From Pseudolabrys sp. FHR47 (GTDB lineage Bacteria; Pseudomonadota; Alphaproteobacteria; Rhizobiales; Xanthobacteraceae): 64,000 bases of DNA. How positions within the stretch are numbered: position 1 is the first letter of the stretch; each line of letters opens with the position of its first letter. The stretch is taken from contig NZ_CP039740.1 of assembly GCF_005153485.1 (NCBI RefSeq), forward strand, positions 2,483,001 through 2,547,000, written 5' to 3'. This document shows, piece after piece, positions 49,423 to 60,340 of the stretch. Below the pieces are notes generated by a model, which was not told the DNA's origin, made no database searches, and saw nothing but the letters and a program-made list of their open reading frames with translations. Made by a program: the position numbers and the translations under genes.

Positions 49423-49869
49423 ATGCTTCTTTTGCAATTCATCGCGCTCTTCCTCACGGCCTTCGCCCTGGTGCCGGGCGCCTCGCATGCCGCCTCGCTC
49501 CTCACCAAGCTGGCCATGACACAGGACGCCTACTTCACGGCGCAGGCGGTCTATAACGGCTGGGCGCTGTTCGGTATTGCCTCCGTCGGCGCGCTCGTCG
49601 CCAATGCCGTGCTCGCCTTCGCGCTCAGAAAGCAGACGGTGCCGTTCCGGCTGATGCTGCTCGCTGTGTTCTGCCTTGCCGGCGGGCTCGCGATCTTCTT
49701 TGCCTTCACCTATCCGGCCAACATCGCCACCGCGAACTGGACCGTGGCGCCCACCGGCTGGCAGGCGCTACGCTGGCAATGGGAGATGTCGCACGCCGCC
49801 AATGCGGCGCTGACACTCGCCGCGTTCTGTGCGCTGTGCCTGGCGACGCTGATGGCGGAGCGGGAGTGA
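49423..49869 (+). CDS. Hypothetical integral membrane protein (DUF1772-like?)
   Basis: 148 residues with four hydrophobic helices. The C-terminal part (WTVAPTGWQALRWQWEMSHAAN) has the tryptophan/arginine/His pattern of DUF1772 proteins, though the match is weak. The N-terminal helix is not a cleavable signal. Function unknown. Confidence 0.6.
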   Translation: MLLLQFIALFLTAFALVPGASHAASLLTKLAMTQDAYFTAQAVYNGWALFGIASVGALVANAVLAFALRKQTVPFRLMLLAVFCLAGGLAIFFAFTYPANIATANWTVAPTGWQALRWQWEMSHAANAALTLAAFCALCLATLMAERE

Positions 49870-49900
49870 TCCCCGCCCGCGCCGTTGATCACTTGCCGAG

Positions 49901-51073
49901 TCATTTGCCGAGAAACGCCTTGATCTTGTCGGCCTGCTGCGCCACGGCCAGCACGCCGTTGAGATGTCCATTCGGTCCCGGCAGTTGCGCGGTCTCTACC
50001 GCCGTTCCGCCGGCCGCAATTTTCCGCGCCGCTTCCTCGACGAGTGGCGCGTAGAAAACGAGATCCGTCGGCGCATAAAGGATCAGCGCCGGTGCCTTGA
50101 TCCTGGCCGGATCGGCATTGGCAAGCTGATTGGCCTTGGCGAGATAGATCAGCGAATTGGCATCCGACGTGGCCGCGCGGGCCGCGGCCGCCGCGTCGAT
50201 CGCAGCCTCAATCTTGAACTGGTTCTCCATCGCAGCCGCCGGGTCTTTCGCCGGATCGGCCGGCGCGTTGCCGAAAGTCTTGATCGCCCAATCCGAGTGA
50301 TTGGCCTGCAGCGTGATGATCTTCAGCGCGAGCTTGAGCCCGTCGCTCGGCGGCTTGCCACCGTAATAATTGCCGCCGTTCCAGTTCGGATCGAGCTTGA
50401 TCGGCGCGGCCCAGATGTTCAGCCATTCGATCAGAAACGCATCGCCTCCGGGCGTACCGATCACCGGCACGATCCGGTCGACCGCTTCGGGATAGGTCGC
50501 GGCCCATTCGTAAGTCTGCAAGGCGCCCATCGAAGCGCCCATCACCGCGTGCAGCTTCTTGATGCCGAGACTGTCGATCAGCGCCTTCTGGACGCGCACG
50601 AAATCCTTGATGCTCACCACCGGGAAGCTCATGCCGTAGGGCTTGCCGGTATCCGGATTGATGCTGGCCGGACCGGTGGTGACGACATTCGGCGCGTTGA
50701 CATTGAGATTGACCAGCGTGTCGGAAGACAGGACGAAATATTTATTCGTGTCGATCGTCTTTCCGGGCCCGATCAGATAGTCCCAGTAACCCGCGGCCTT
50801 GTCGTCCTTCGAATATTTGCCGAAGGCGTGGCTGGTGCCGGAAAAGAAATGTGTGATGAGGATCGCATTCGACTTGTCGGCATTGAGCGTACCGGCGGAT
50901 TGCCACCCGATCTTGACGTCCTTGATGGTCGCGCCGCCCACCGTGGTGTAGCTCGGTATCGAGAAGGTCTTCTTCTCGACGATGAGATCGCTCTGCGCCA
51001 GCGCCGGCAGCGGCGACAAGAGAACCAGCGCACAAACGAACTTCGCGACAGCAAGCTGCAGCGCGCGCAACAT
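49901..51073 (-). CDS. Exported alpha/beta hydrolase of the homoserine O-acetyltransferase fold
   Basis: 390 residues from the ATG at 51073, preceded by AAAGGGAGGCGTCCG. A clear Sec signal peptide ends at ALAQ. The fold is that of MetX: SHAFGKYSK, nucleophile elbow MGASMGALQTYEWA, an Asp in LILYAPTDLVFYAP and a His in GPNGHLNGV. Real MetX is cytoplasmic and carries no signal sequence, so this is more likely an exported esterase or hydrolase of unknown substrate. It lies upstream of ssb on the same strand. Confidence 0.87.
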   Translation of the reverse strand: MLRALQLAVAKFVCALVLLSPLPALAQSDLIVEKKTFSIPSYTTVGGATIKDVKIGWQSAGTLNADKSNAILITHFFSGTSHAFGKYSKDDKAAGYWDYLIGPGKTIDTNKYFVLSSDTLVNLNVNAPNVVTTGPASINPDTGKPYGMSFPVVSIKDFVRVQKALIDSLGIKKLHAVMGASMGALQTYEWAATYPEAVDRIVPVIGTPGGDAFLIEWLNIWAAPIKLDPNWNGGNYYGGKPPSDGLKLALKIITLQANHSDWAIKTFGNAPADPAKDPAAAMENQFKIEAAIDAAAAARAATSDANSLIYLAKANQLANADPARIKAPALILYAPTDLVFYAPLVEEAARKIAAGGTAVETAQLPGPNGHLNGVLAVAQQADKIKAFLGK

Positions 51074-51159
51074 CGGACGCCTCCCTTTATGTTCTATGAC
51101 GCAAAGACTAGCGCATCTTTGCGACATTCGCAGGATGGCAGATGCAAAAGAAGCAGGTG

Positions 51160-51196
51160 CAAAAGAAAAAGAGCGCGGGACGGTCCCGCGCTCTTT
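51160..51196 (-). terminator. Intrinsic terminator downstream of ssb
   Basis: On the minus strand, a long GC-rich stem (AAAGAGCGCGGGAC with GTCCCGCGCTCTTT) followed by TTTTTCTTTT. Located 45 bp after the ssb stop. Confidence 0.85.
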
Positions 51197-51240
51197 GCCA
51201 AATCCGCAATGCCAAATCGGCAATTTTCCGCCGTTATCGA

Positions 51241-51756
51241 TCAGAACGGAATCTCGTCGTCCATATCGTTACCGCGGCCGCCACCGCCGGCCATGGCCGG
51301 CTGCCGGCGCTGACCGCCGCCGCTGAAGCCTCCGCTGGCACCGCTGGAGCCGAAGTCGTCATTGCTGCCGACGTCGCCGCCGCCCGAGCTGCCGCCCCCA
51401 CCGCCGCGGCCGTCGAGCATGGTCAGCACCGAGTTGAAGCCCTGCAGCACGACCTCGGTCGAGTAGCGATCCTGACCGTCCTTGTCCTGCCACTTGCGGG
51501 TCTGCAGCGCGCCTTCGAGGTAAACCTTGGCGCCCTTCTTGAGATACTGCTCGATGACCTTGCACAAGCCTTCGTTGAACACGACGACGCGGTGCCACTC
51601 GGTCTTTTCCTTGCGCTCGCCGGTGTTCTTGTCGCGCCACGTCTCCGATGTCGCGATGCGCAGGTTGGCGACCGGACGGCCGTCCTGCGTGCGGCGAATT
51701 TCCGGGTCGGCGCCCAGATTGCCGACCAAAATCACTTTGTTGACGCTACCCGCCAT
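51241..51756 (-). CDS. ssb: Single-stranded DNA-binding protein
   Basis: 171 residues from the ATG at 51756 (GCGGAGAGCATC upstream). OB-fold region [20 protein letters not shown] to about residue 110, then a Gly-rich linker, ending in the acidic tip DDEIPF that recruits repair proteins. It is divergent from the first barrel gene; uvrA is three genes away. Upstream on the minus strand there is a cluster of GTTC/GAAC elements, but none has the exact LexA spacing. Confidence 0.98.
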   Translation of the reverse strand: MAGSVNKVILVGNLGADPEIRRTQDGRPVANLRIATSETWRDKNTGERKEKTEWHRVVVFNEGLCKVIEQYLKKGAKVYLEGALQTRKWQDKDGQDRYSTEVVLQGFNSVLTMLDGRGGGGGSSGGGDVGSNDDFGSSGASGGFSGGGQRRQPAMAGGGGRGNDMDDEIPF

Positions 51757-52241
51757 GATGCTCTCCGCCTGGCTGACCGATCTGCCGACAAAAGCCGAAC
51801 CGAACGTTCTTGAACTTAATCTTGCGCCACAGCCGATCCTAAACGGCTTGAGCGCAACGCAACCGGTCGCCGCTTTCCATATAAAGGGGCCGCTCGCCGC
51901 GCGGCGTCCCCTGCTCATTTACCCTTGCCAACTCACCCTACGGCGCGACACGGGAGGCGTCTCTCCTTGCCGCCCTTAATCCACAGCGGATCATGGCATC
52001 GGGAGAAGCCCTATCCGGCCCACCGCAGGGCTCGCCCACGTTTGTTCCGTTTTTGTTCTATTCATTCGCGCCACTTTTGTCAAATGGGAGCCATCGAGAA
52101 TCGCCGTCGTTTCTACATTTTTGCGATGAATGCAACTTATAGATGCGAATCATCCACAAATACGTTATGTTGAATTATTCCCGTCAGCGTTGCGTCGAGT
52201 CCTTCGTCTTGGGTTTTTCATCGAAAAACAGGAGGATCGCG
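51757..52241 (+). other. 485-bp non-coding region between divergent ssb and the barrel gene
   Basis: Carries both upstream regions. On the minus strand near 51797-51815 are overlapping GTTC/GAAC half-sites upstream of ssb, with spacing (N6) unlike the canonical N7. Before the barrel gene the DNA becomes AT-richer (about 52080-52230), as expected for a promoter and leader. No other gene, repeat or hairpin is convincing. Confidence 0.45.
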
Positions 52242-52922
52242 ATGACGCATGTCATCCGCATCGTTTCGTTATGGATTATCGCGCTGGCGATGACGGCACC
52301 GTCATTCGCAGCCGATCTGCGTAGACCCATCTACAAGGCGCCGCCCCTGCCCGCTTACGTGCCGTACAACTGGAGCGGCATCTATGTCGGCGCCAATGGC
52401 GGCTACGGCTGGGGCAAGGCTCACGTCACCAACTCGCTCGCCGATTTCACCACCAATTCGCAATACGGTTGGCTCGCCGGCGTGACGGTCGGCTACAACA
52501 TCCAAACCGGTGTCTGGGTCTGGGGCCTCGAAGGCGACATCGACTACGCCTTCATCAAGGGCAACGGCTCGAATGTCGCGACCTGCGGCGCCGCGAGCTG
52601 CGAAGTAAAGAACACGTGGGTCGGTACGGCCCGCGGTCGCGTCGGCTACGCGATGGACCGCTGGCTGCCTTACATCACCGGCGGCGCGGCCTTCTCCGGG
52701 GCCAAGATATCGACCAGCACCGGCAGCAACACCAGGACCACCACCGGCTGGACCGCCGGCGGCGGCATCGAATACGGCATCAGCCGGGACTGGTCGGTGA
52801 AAGCGGAATATCTCTATGCCGATCTCGGCAAAGCGACCTGCGACGCCGGCGTCTGCGGTGTCGAAACCACCTTCAGGCCGCGGATCAATATGGTGCGTGC
52901 TGGCGTGAACGTTCGCTTCTGA
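52242..52922 (+). CDS. Outer-membrane beta-barrel protein (porin family, Omp25/RopB-like)
   Basis: 226 residues from the ATG at 52242, with GGAGGATCGCG upstream; the longer frame from 52143 is unlikely. Sec signal peptide, then an eight-stranded barrel starting YNWSGIYVGANGGYGWG, with repeated amphipathic strands (WGLEGDIDYAF, TARGRVGYAMDRW, WTAGGGIEYGISRDW) and the terminal aromatic FRPRINMVRAGVNVRF. Homologous to rhizobial and Brucella outer-membrane proteins. A second copy follows. Confidence 0.92.
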   Translation: MTHVIRIVSLWIIALAMTAPSFAADLRRPIYKAPPLPAYVPYNWSGIYVGANGGYGWGKAHVTNSLADFTTNSQYGWLAGVTVGYNIQTGVWVWGLEGDIDYAFIKGNGSNVATCGAASCEVKNTWVGTARGRVGYAMDRWLPYITGGAAFSGAKISTSTGSNTRTTTGWTAGGGIEYGISRDWSVKAEYLYADLGKATCDAGVCGVETTFRPRINMVRAGVNVRF

Positions 52923-52943
52923 TCTCGAACCTCCGTTCCAACT

Positions 52944-52971
52944 GAGGCCGGCCTTTGGCCGGCCTCTTTTT
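52944..52971 (+). terminator. Intrinsic terminator of the first barrel gene
   Basis: GAGGCCGGCC / GGCCGGCCTC stem, TTT loop, five T after the stem. Confidence 0.92.
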
Positions 52972-53111
52972 GATTCATGGGTCGGTCGCTCCAATAGCCA
53001 GATTGCCGTCGTTAATAACTCATCAACGCGACTCAACGCAGGGTCGCGGCAGCATTTTTCGTTGCTGCGCGTATTGCGTTTCGCCACCACAACAAACCTA
53101 TGAGGATCGCG

Positions 53112-53753
53112 ATGAAGCGCTTTCACGCGTTATTGCTTGGCTGTGTCTGTTTGCCGGCGCTCGCCGTTTCGGCGTCGGCGGCCGACATCCCGCTCAAGGC
53201 CCCCGCTCCGGCCTATTACGCACCGTATTTTTCGTGGACCGGATTCTACGCCGGCATCAATGGCGGCTACGGCTGGTCCGACTCCTTCGCCGACAACGCC
53301 AAGGGCGGCGTCTATGGCGGCCAGGTTGGCTACAACTGGCAGATCGGCAGCTTCGTGCTCGGCGTGGAAGGCGACTTCCAGGGCACGACCATCAAGGCAA
53401 CCGAAACGGCCGGTGCCGTCACGGCGGAAGGCAAGATCGACGCCTACGCCACCGTGCGGGGCCGCATCGGCTATGCCTTCAACCGTGCACTGATCTACGG
53501 CACCGGCGGCTGGGCCTACACCAAGACCAAGCTGAAGCTGAGCGTCGGCACTGCGTCGATCGAGGATTCGGCCTGGGGTTCGGGCTACGCGGTCGGCGGC
53601 GGTCTCGAATGGGCGGTGTGGGATCGCTGGAGCGTGAAGGGCGAATATCTCTACATCGACTCCGGCGACACGACCCTGACACTGGCCGGCGCCACCGCGA
53701 CCGGCGACTTCAAGTACAACGTCGTCCGCGCCGGTTTGAACTATCGGTTCTGA
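53112..53753 (+). CDS. Outer-membrane beta-barrel protein, paralogue
   Basis: 213 residues from the ATG at 53112; the in-frame ATG at 53100 would leave no ribosome binding site. Signal peptide, then the barrel (FSWTGFYAGINGGYGWS, GVEGDFQGTTI, TVRGRIGYAFNRALIYG) ending YNVVRAGLNYRF. It is paralogous to the gene at 52242 and shares a 14-base stretch (GAGGATCGCGATGA) at the ribosome binding site and start. Confidence 0.92.
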   Translation: MKRFHALLLGCVCLPALAVSASAADIPLKAPAPAYYAPYFSWTGFYAGINGGYGWSDSFADNAKGGVYGGQVGYNWQIGSFVLGVEGDFQGTTIKATETAGAVTAEGKIDAYATVRGRIGYAFNRALIYGTGGWAYTKTKLKLSVGTASIEDSAWGSGYAVGGGLEWAVWDRWSVKGEYLYIDSGDTTLTLAGATATGDFKYNVVRAGLNYRF

Positions 53754-53780
53754 TCGACGCCACTCGACAGTATCAAATGC

Positions 53781-53810
53781 AAAGGGCCGGCCTCGCGCCG
53801 GCCCTTTTTT
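53781..53810 (+). terminator. Intrinsic terminator of the second barrel gene
   Basis: AAAGGGCCGGC / GCCGGCCCTTT stem, six T. Confidence 0.92.
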
Positions 53811-53896
53811 GTTGTTCCGGCCCCCTGGAACAGCGGTTATCCCCAATGCGCACCGCTCCGTATGAAAGTAACTGCTGCCCCTAGCGAAGCGGCTCC

Positions 53897-53911
53897 GTTC
53901 TCACTACGTTC
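53897..53911 (+). promoter_or_regulatory. Predicted LexA box of uvrA
   Basis: GTTC-N7-GTTC, the alphaproteobacterial LexA consensus, 82 bp upstream of the uvrA ATG. Confidence 0.6.
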
Positions 53912-53993
53912 CTCCTGTCGTGTGCTCCAGCGGACCCAGTCGGTCGCCGGAACGCCGGCCTTTTTGCCGCGCCAACAGGTTCCGTTCGCCCTC

Positions 53994-56948
<2,955 letters not shown>

Positions 56949-56958
56949 TTTCTTCTTC

Positions 56959-57041
56959 ACCCTCCCCCATAGGCGAGCGGACGCTCGCCGTCCGGCGAGC
57001 TATGTGGGGAGGGTCGGCGCGAAGCGCCGGGGTGGGGGTGA
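56959..57041 (+). repeat. Palindromic intergenic element after uvrA (CCTCTCCC-like family)
   Basis: Outer arms CACCCTCCCC...CATAG and CTATG...TGGGGAGGGT enclose an inner hairpin GGCGAGC/GCTCGCC; a second hairpin CGGCGC GAA GCGCCG follows, then a GGGGTGGGGG run. It sits between copy 1 of the uvrA tail and the DUF4258 gene. Confidence 0.7.
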
Positions 57042-57047
57042 TCGTCA

Positions 57048-57374
57048 ATGAGCGAAACGCTTCGACGCATCCAAACGCTGGTGCTTGCCGGTGATTATCT
57101 CATCTCCGACCACGGCTATGACGAACTCGCGAAAGATGGTATTTTGCCTGTCGATGCTCTGGCAGGACTCTCCGTCGCGGTCGCCATTGAGGATTATCCG
57201 GATCGCGTGCGCGGCCCCAGCGTTCTCGCCTTGCAGCACGATGGGAGCGGGCAGCCGATACATGTCCTTTGGGGCATTCCAGCGGGCCAGCGGCACCCGG
57301 CGGTGTTGGTGACTGCTTATCGGCCCGACCCGGAACTGTGGGATAGCGATTTCAGAAAGCGACTGGTGCCATGA
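57048..57374 (+). CDS. DUF4258 protein, toxin-like member of a two-gene pair
   Basis: 108 residues, ISDHGYDELAKDGILPVDAL near the N-terminus and HVLWGIPAGQRHPAVLVTAY in the middle: DUF4258, an MqsR/RelE-like small fold common in toxin positions. The last four bases overlap the next gene (ATGA), which is typical of translationally coupled pairs. No catalytic residues are assigned. The pair is held between two copies of the uvrA 3' end. Confidence 0.78.
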   Translation: MSETLRRIQTLVLAGDYLISDHGYDELAKDGILPVDALAGLSVAVAIEDYPDRVRGPSVLALQHDGSGQPIHVLWGIPAGQRHPAVLVTAYRPDPELWDSDFRKRLVP

Positions 57375-57586
57375 CCCGAAAAAGCATCAAGCTCATTCAC
57401 GAAGGCAAATACGCTGCCGAGGTCCCGGTCGAACTGATCGAGGACGACACCGCGTGGTCGCCGTACCTCACCCCTGCCGATGCGAAGAAGCTCGACACCG
57501 TCCGCCTCGCCTTGCGTGCCGGCAACATCGCCGAAGCCGCCAAGCACGGCCGCGTGTTTGAACTGACGCCGGTGGCGGCGAAGTAG
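57371..57586 (+). CDS. Antitoxin-like small protein paired with DUF4258
   Basis: 71 residues beginning MTRKSIKLIHEGKYAAEVPVEL, short and beta-strand first, with an acidic stretch (LIEDDTAWSPYLTPADAKKL) and a helical end. It has no classic DNA-binding motif that I can name. Overlap and order (small protein after DUF4258) suggest the cognate antitoxin, but this is not proven. Confidence 0.65.
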   Translation: MTRKSIKLIHEGKYAAEVPVELIEDDTAWSPYLTPADAKKLDTVRLALRAGNIAEAAKHGRVFELTPVAAK

Positions 57587-57616
57587 CGCGAGCGCGGAAC
57601 GCGCGAACCTCGAAGG

Positions 57617-57742
57617 ATGAGCGGCGGAACGCCGGAGGACATCGTCAAAGAAAAGCGCAGCTATACGGGGCAGTATCTCAAGCCGGTGCTGGCGAAGAAG
57701 GATGCGGGTCCGAAGAAGAAGGGCCAGAAGGCGGCGGAGTAA
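57617..57742 (+). pseudogene. uvrA 3'-end remnant with an ATG-led frame of 41 codons
   Basis: An in-frame ATG at 57617, then [20 protein letters not shown], identical in frame to the end of UvrA, and stop TAA. Only the last 38 codons of the gene are present, so it cannot make a functional protein. It is the second copy of the flanking repeat. Confidence 0.8.
57625..57740 (+). repeat. 3'-end direct repeat, copy 2 (uvrA tail)
   Basis: Matches 56831-56946. Of six differences, five are silent and one is Arg to Lys, so the copies diverged while one or both were under protein-level selection. This favours an origin from a different uvrA allele over a recent in-place duplication. Confidence 0.92.
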
Positions 57743-57820
57743 ATGACAAAGGCTTAATAAAGAGATTGAGCGTGTCGCGCGCCTGCGGCAGTCTTGCCGC
57801 AATTTTTTTGGGGGGCGCAC

Positions 57821-58372
57821 ATGAACACTGTTATAGGTTGCGCTGAGCAGGCTTGGGCGCTGATTGACGGAGTCACACTCGACTATCCGCTGAGCCTCTC
57901 TATTCTGATGCTCATAACATTAGGAATGGCACATTTCCAACCGAAACGGCGACGGAATTATACGTGGCTCCTCTTCGTATTCGTCCTGGGTATGTTTGTC
58001 TGGCAGGTTATCGGCCAGATTCAGAGCGCTCCTCGCATCCATCTAATCGAGATGATAGCTGCAACATTCGTCTACGCAGGAATGTTGTTCCTTACGCTTT
58101 GTGAGATACTGATAGCTGGTCTCGCGGCGCGGCTCACGCAATGGCGCAGCGAGAAGTGGGTCAAAGAGCTGGACTACCTATACTTGGGACTTGCCGCAGT
58201 TGGCTTAGCCAGTTCGATAGACCGACTACAGATCGTGAGCAACAAAATCACGATCTCCGAGGTCACCGGCCCGTTTCTACTCGCCACAGCGCTGGTGATC
58301 AGAACAATTAAAACGCGCGCTGATATAGGCGGCTGGGCGAAAAATATTACGTCTCCGAAAGCGGCTGCGTGA
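57821..58372 (+). CDS. Hypothetical integral membrane protein (183 aa)
   Basis: ATG at 57821 with GGGGGGCGCAC upstream. Four to five hydrophobic helices (LSLSILMLITLGMAHF, LLFVFVLGMFVWQVIGQI, IEMIAATFVYAGMLFLTL, a late TGPFLLATALVI), with Arg-rich loops. I do not recognise the family. Its AT-richer composition resembles the nearby GIY-YIG gene and differs from uvrA, so it belongs to the accessory patch. Confidence 0.6.
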   Translation: MNTVIGCAEQAWALIDGVTLDYPLSLSILMLITLGMAHFQPKRRRNYTWLLFVFVLGMFVWQVIGQIQSAPRIHLIEMIAATFVYAGMLFLTLCEILIAGLAARLTQWRSEKWVKELDYLYLGLAAVGLASSIDRLQIVSNKITISEVTGPFLLATALVIRTIKTRADIGGWAKNITSPKAAA

Positions 58373-58383
58373 AAACTTGCAAC

Positions 58384-58443
58384 GCGGATTAGCGCAGCGC
58401 AGTCCGCCACTCATTGCAAAGAGTCAGGTTACGTCTTTGGCTA
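58384..58443 (+). repeat. Degenerate copy of the GCGGATTAGC-type palindromic element
   Basis: GCGGATTAGCGCAGCGCAGTCCGCC followed by ATTCA-like spacing and GTTACGTCTTTGGCTA, a worn copy of the element at 59271-59347, in the same orientation. It lies right after the 3' end of the GIY-YIG gene. Confidence 0.65.
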
Positions 58444-58458
58444 TATCCTCTAGCTTCC

Positions 58459-59193
58459 TCACTCTATGTATATTGGCGTGCCAGCCCGGCGAATTTTGTT
58501 TAATCGCACCCAATTCTTGCGGCCGCGCTCGATCTGCCAAAACCACCATCCGTTTGTGGGGCGCTTAATCGCAGCGTGAGCTGCAACGGAAAGCGAATTA
58601 TATAACTTGCCGCCAAAACGTACTTTTCCGTTTCGCTGCACGCGGGCTCGGAAAACCTTACCTTTGAGCGTCCCTCTGATTTTCGCGCCCTGCGGAAAGA
58701 ACCGTAAAAGGTCGCTATCGACTCCAGAAACTGACTTAGACGTCTTAACGGGAGTCGTCTCTCTACCAAAAAGCGACGAGGCCTCACTATTCTGTTTGAC
58801 TCTTATCGCCTTCGCGATGCCTCGGCGCATATCTTTAGATTGCGCGAGTTTGCCACGCTGCTTTGCTCCTTCCGGATTTGCGATGCGGAGAAGCAGCGCC
58901 TCAATTTCTCGGAGATGCTGATCCTTGATTGTGAGGTAGATGGAAAATCTATCCCAAGAACTTCCATGCCTGTTTTTTATGTGAGCTTTTAGCCGGCCTC
59001 GCAGTCCCGTCGCGAGCCCGACGTAGTACAGCTTGTCCTTCTTATAGAGCGCGTAGATGCCGGCATTTCGTCCGATAAACTGCTTCACGATATCGGGGTG
59101 CCTCTCAAGCAAATCGCGAGAGACATTCTCTAAATGTTGGTGGACGAGCGGCTCGCGCTTTCTACGCCGCTGTCGCTTGGTCTTTTTTGCCAT
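58459..59193 (-). CDS. GIY-YIG nuclease-like protein with RAMA-like C-terminus
   Basis: 244 residues. Lys/Arg-rich N-terminus (KKTKRQRRRKRE). A GIY-YIG core at about residues 44-95, GIYALYKKDKLYYVGLATGL with RGRLKAHIKN and a late Glu in REIEALLLRIANPEG. The C-terminal 75 residues (LRGTLKGKVFRARVQRNG, VRFGGKLYNSLSVAAHAAIK, NGWWFWQI) resemble the RAMA domain, thought to read modified DNA. This combination suggests a modification-dependent nuclease or defence protein. Codons are AT-richer than in neighbours. Flanking copies of a palindromic element are present on both sides. Confidence 0.8.
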   Translation of the reverse strand: MAKKTKRQRRRKREPLVHQHLENVSRDLLERHPDIVKQFIGRNAGIYALYKKDKLYYVGLATGLRGRLKAHIKNRHGSSWDRFSIYLTIKDQHLREIEALLLRIANPEGAKQRGKLAQSKDMRRGIAKAIRVKQNSEASSLFGRETTPVKTSKSVSGVDSDLLRFFPQGAKIRGTLKGKVFRARVQRNGKVRFGGKLYNSLSVAAHAAIKRPTNGWWFWQIERGRKNWVRLNKIRRAGTPIYIE

Positions 59194-59270
59194 CCTGAAT
59201 CCCCCACAGGGTCACGATGGTACTGCCAATTTTCCAAGTGAAACAACCCAGAATTGCGTCAATAAAGCCC

Positions 59271-59347
59271 GTAGGGCGGATTAGCGAAGCGTAATCCGCC
59301 ATTCATCAGCAATACGGCGGGTTACGCCTTCGGCTAACCCGCCCTAC
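59271..59347 (+). repeat. Palindromic cloverleaf-type intergenic element
   Basis: Outer stem GTAGGGCGG / CCGCCCTAC, inner GGCGGATTA / TAATCCGCC and GGCGGGTTA / TAACCCGCC. A very common alphaproteobacterial repeat. It lies upstream of the GIY-YIG gene, and a worn copy lies at 58384. Confidence 0.8.
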
Positions 59348-59454
59348 ACCTCACACCGCGCCGCAGCACGCCCGCGCGCCGAAGACGATGGCCTCTTCCT
59401 TGGGTGTCCTCGCTCCAGTGGCGGCTGATGCCGCCGCCATGCTAGCGTCGGCGC

Positions 59455-59748
59455 ATGCGCACCGTCCTCACGATCCTCCGCATGCTCTGCTATGTCGCCT
59501 TCGCCGTCGTCGGCGCGGCGACGCTCGTGATCGCCGTCACCGAGACGTTCAACCTGTGCCCGGGCTTTTCGGCCAACACCGGCCTGTCTTGCGGCGGCGC
59601 CTGGTACGAAGGCCTGGCCAACGCCGCGATGGGCCTGGTGATGTTGAGCCTGCTGTCGCTGGTGCCGGCCGTGCTGGCGATCGCCGGATTGATCTTCGCG
59701 ATCGTCGATCTGGTGCGCTGGCGCAGGCGCCGAGCGGCCGCGGGGTGA
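59455..59748 (+). CDS. Hypothetical small membrane protein (97 aa)
   Basis: Two hydrophobic helices (residues 9-30 and 60-85) with a Cys-rich loop between them (FNLCPGFSANTGLSCGG), and an Arg-rich end (VRWRRRRAAAG). It could be a small disulfide-bonded inner-membrane protein. No family is recognised. Confidence 0.55.
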   Translation: MRTVLTILRMLCYVAFAVVGAATLVIAVTETFNLCPGFSANTGLSCGGAWYEGLANAAMGLVMLSLLSLVPAVLAIAGLIFAIVDLVRWRRRRAAAG

Positions 59749-59818
59749 GCCCGCGTCGCCCGGATGAGCGCGGCGAAATCCGGGACAGTGCCTGCGGCAA
59801 GTCCCGGCCCGCCGTCCC

Positions 59819-60043
59819 CTACTCCGCCTTCTCTTTCTCCTTCACGCGCCAAAGCTGGAATCCCACCAGCTTGAGCGCCGCCTCGATCTTGAAGCGGGAG
59901 AAGTTGTGCGGCGGCTGCGCGCCGTTCTCGACAAAGCCGGCGGGCGTCCACGGCGCGAATTGCGCCGGCAGCTTGCTGCCTTTCGCATCGCCACAGAAGG
60001 CGGACAGGTCGTTGTCCTCGGAGGTGAACATATAAAGACGCAT
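59819..60043 (-). CDS. Hypothetical protein (74 aa), rpsU-linked
   Basis: ATG at 60043 with GGAGTGATCACC upstream (an ATG at 60052 is also in frame). MRLYMFTSEDNDLSAFCGD, then WTPAGFVENGAQPPHN, ending in charged residues. It follows rpsU with a 12-bp gap, so it is probably in the same transcript. Conserved-looking but unrecognised. Confidence 0.65.
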   Translation of the reverse strand: MRLYMFTSEDNDLSAFCGDAKGSKLPAQFAPWTPAGFVENGAQPPHNFSRFKIEAALKLVGFQLWRVKEKEKAE

Positions 60044-60055
60044 GGTGATCACTCC

Positions 60056-60340
60056 TTACAATCCGGCGCGCCGAGGGCCGCGCGGCGCGATCGGCTTGCC
60101 CTGAGCGTCGAGTTTCGGTTTCGGCTTCGGCGCGGGCAGCAGGCCTTCGCGGATCGCCTTCTTGCGCGCCATCTTGCGGATGCGGCGAACCGCCTCGCCC
60201 TTCTCACGCACCGTCTGCTCGGACGGCTTCTCGTAAAAGCGGCGGCGCTTGAGCTCGCGAAACACGCCCTCGCGCTGCATCTTCTTCTTGAGAACGCGCA
60301 GCGCCTGATCGACGTTATTGTCGCGAACGAAAACCTGCAT
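60056..60340 (-). CDS. rpsU: 30S ribosomal protein S21
   Basis: 94 residues from the ATG at 60340, with CAACAGGAGCACAGC upstream. [20 protein letters not shown], then the basic middle ([19 protein letters not shown]) and an extended Lys/Pro-rich C-terminus ([15 protein letters not shown]), longer than in enterobacteria but usual in alphaproteobacteria. Part of the 30S subunit; it aids initiation. Confidence 0.97.
   Translation of the reverse strand: MQVFVRDNNVDQALRVLKKKMQREGVFRELKRRRFYEKPSEQTVREKGEAVRRIRKMARKKAIREGLLPAPKPKPKLDAQGKPIAPRGPRRAGL

Noticed and set aside
51797..51815. LexA box upstream of ssb
   Set aside because: GTTC elements are present but spacing is N6 or overlapping, not the N7 consensus; kept only as a remark.
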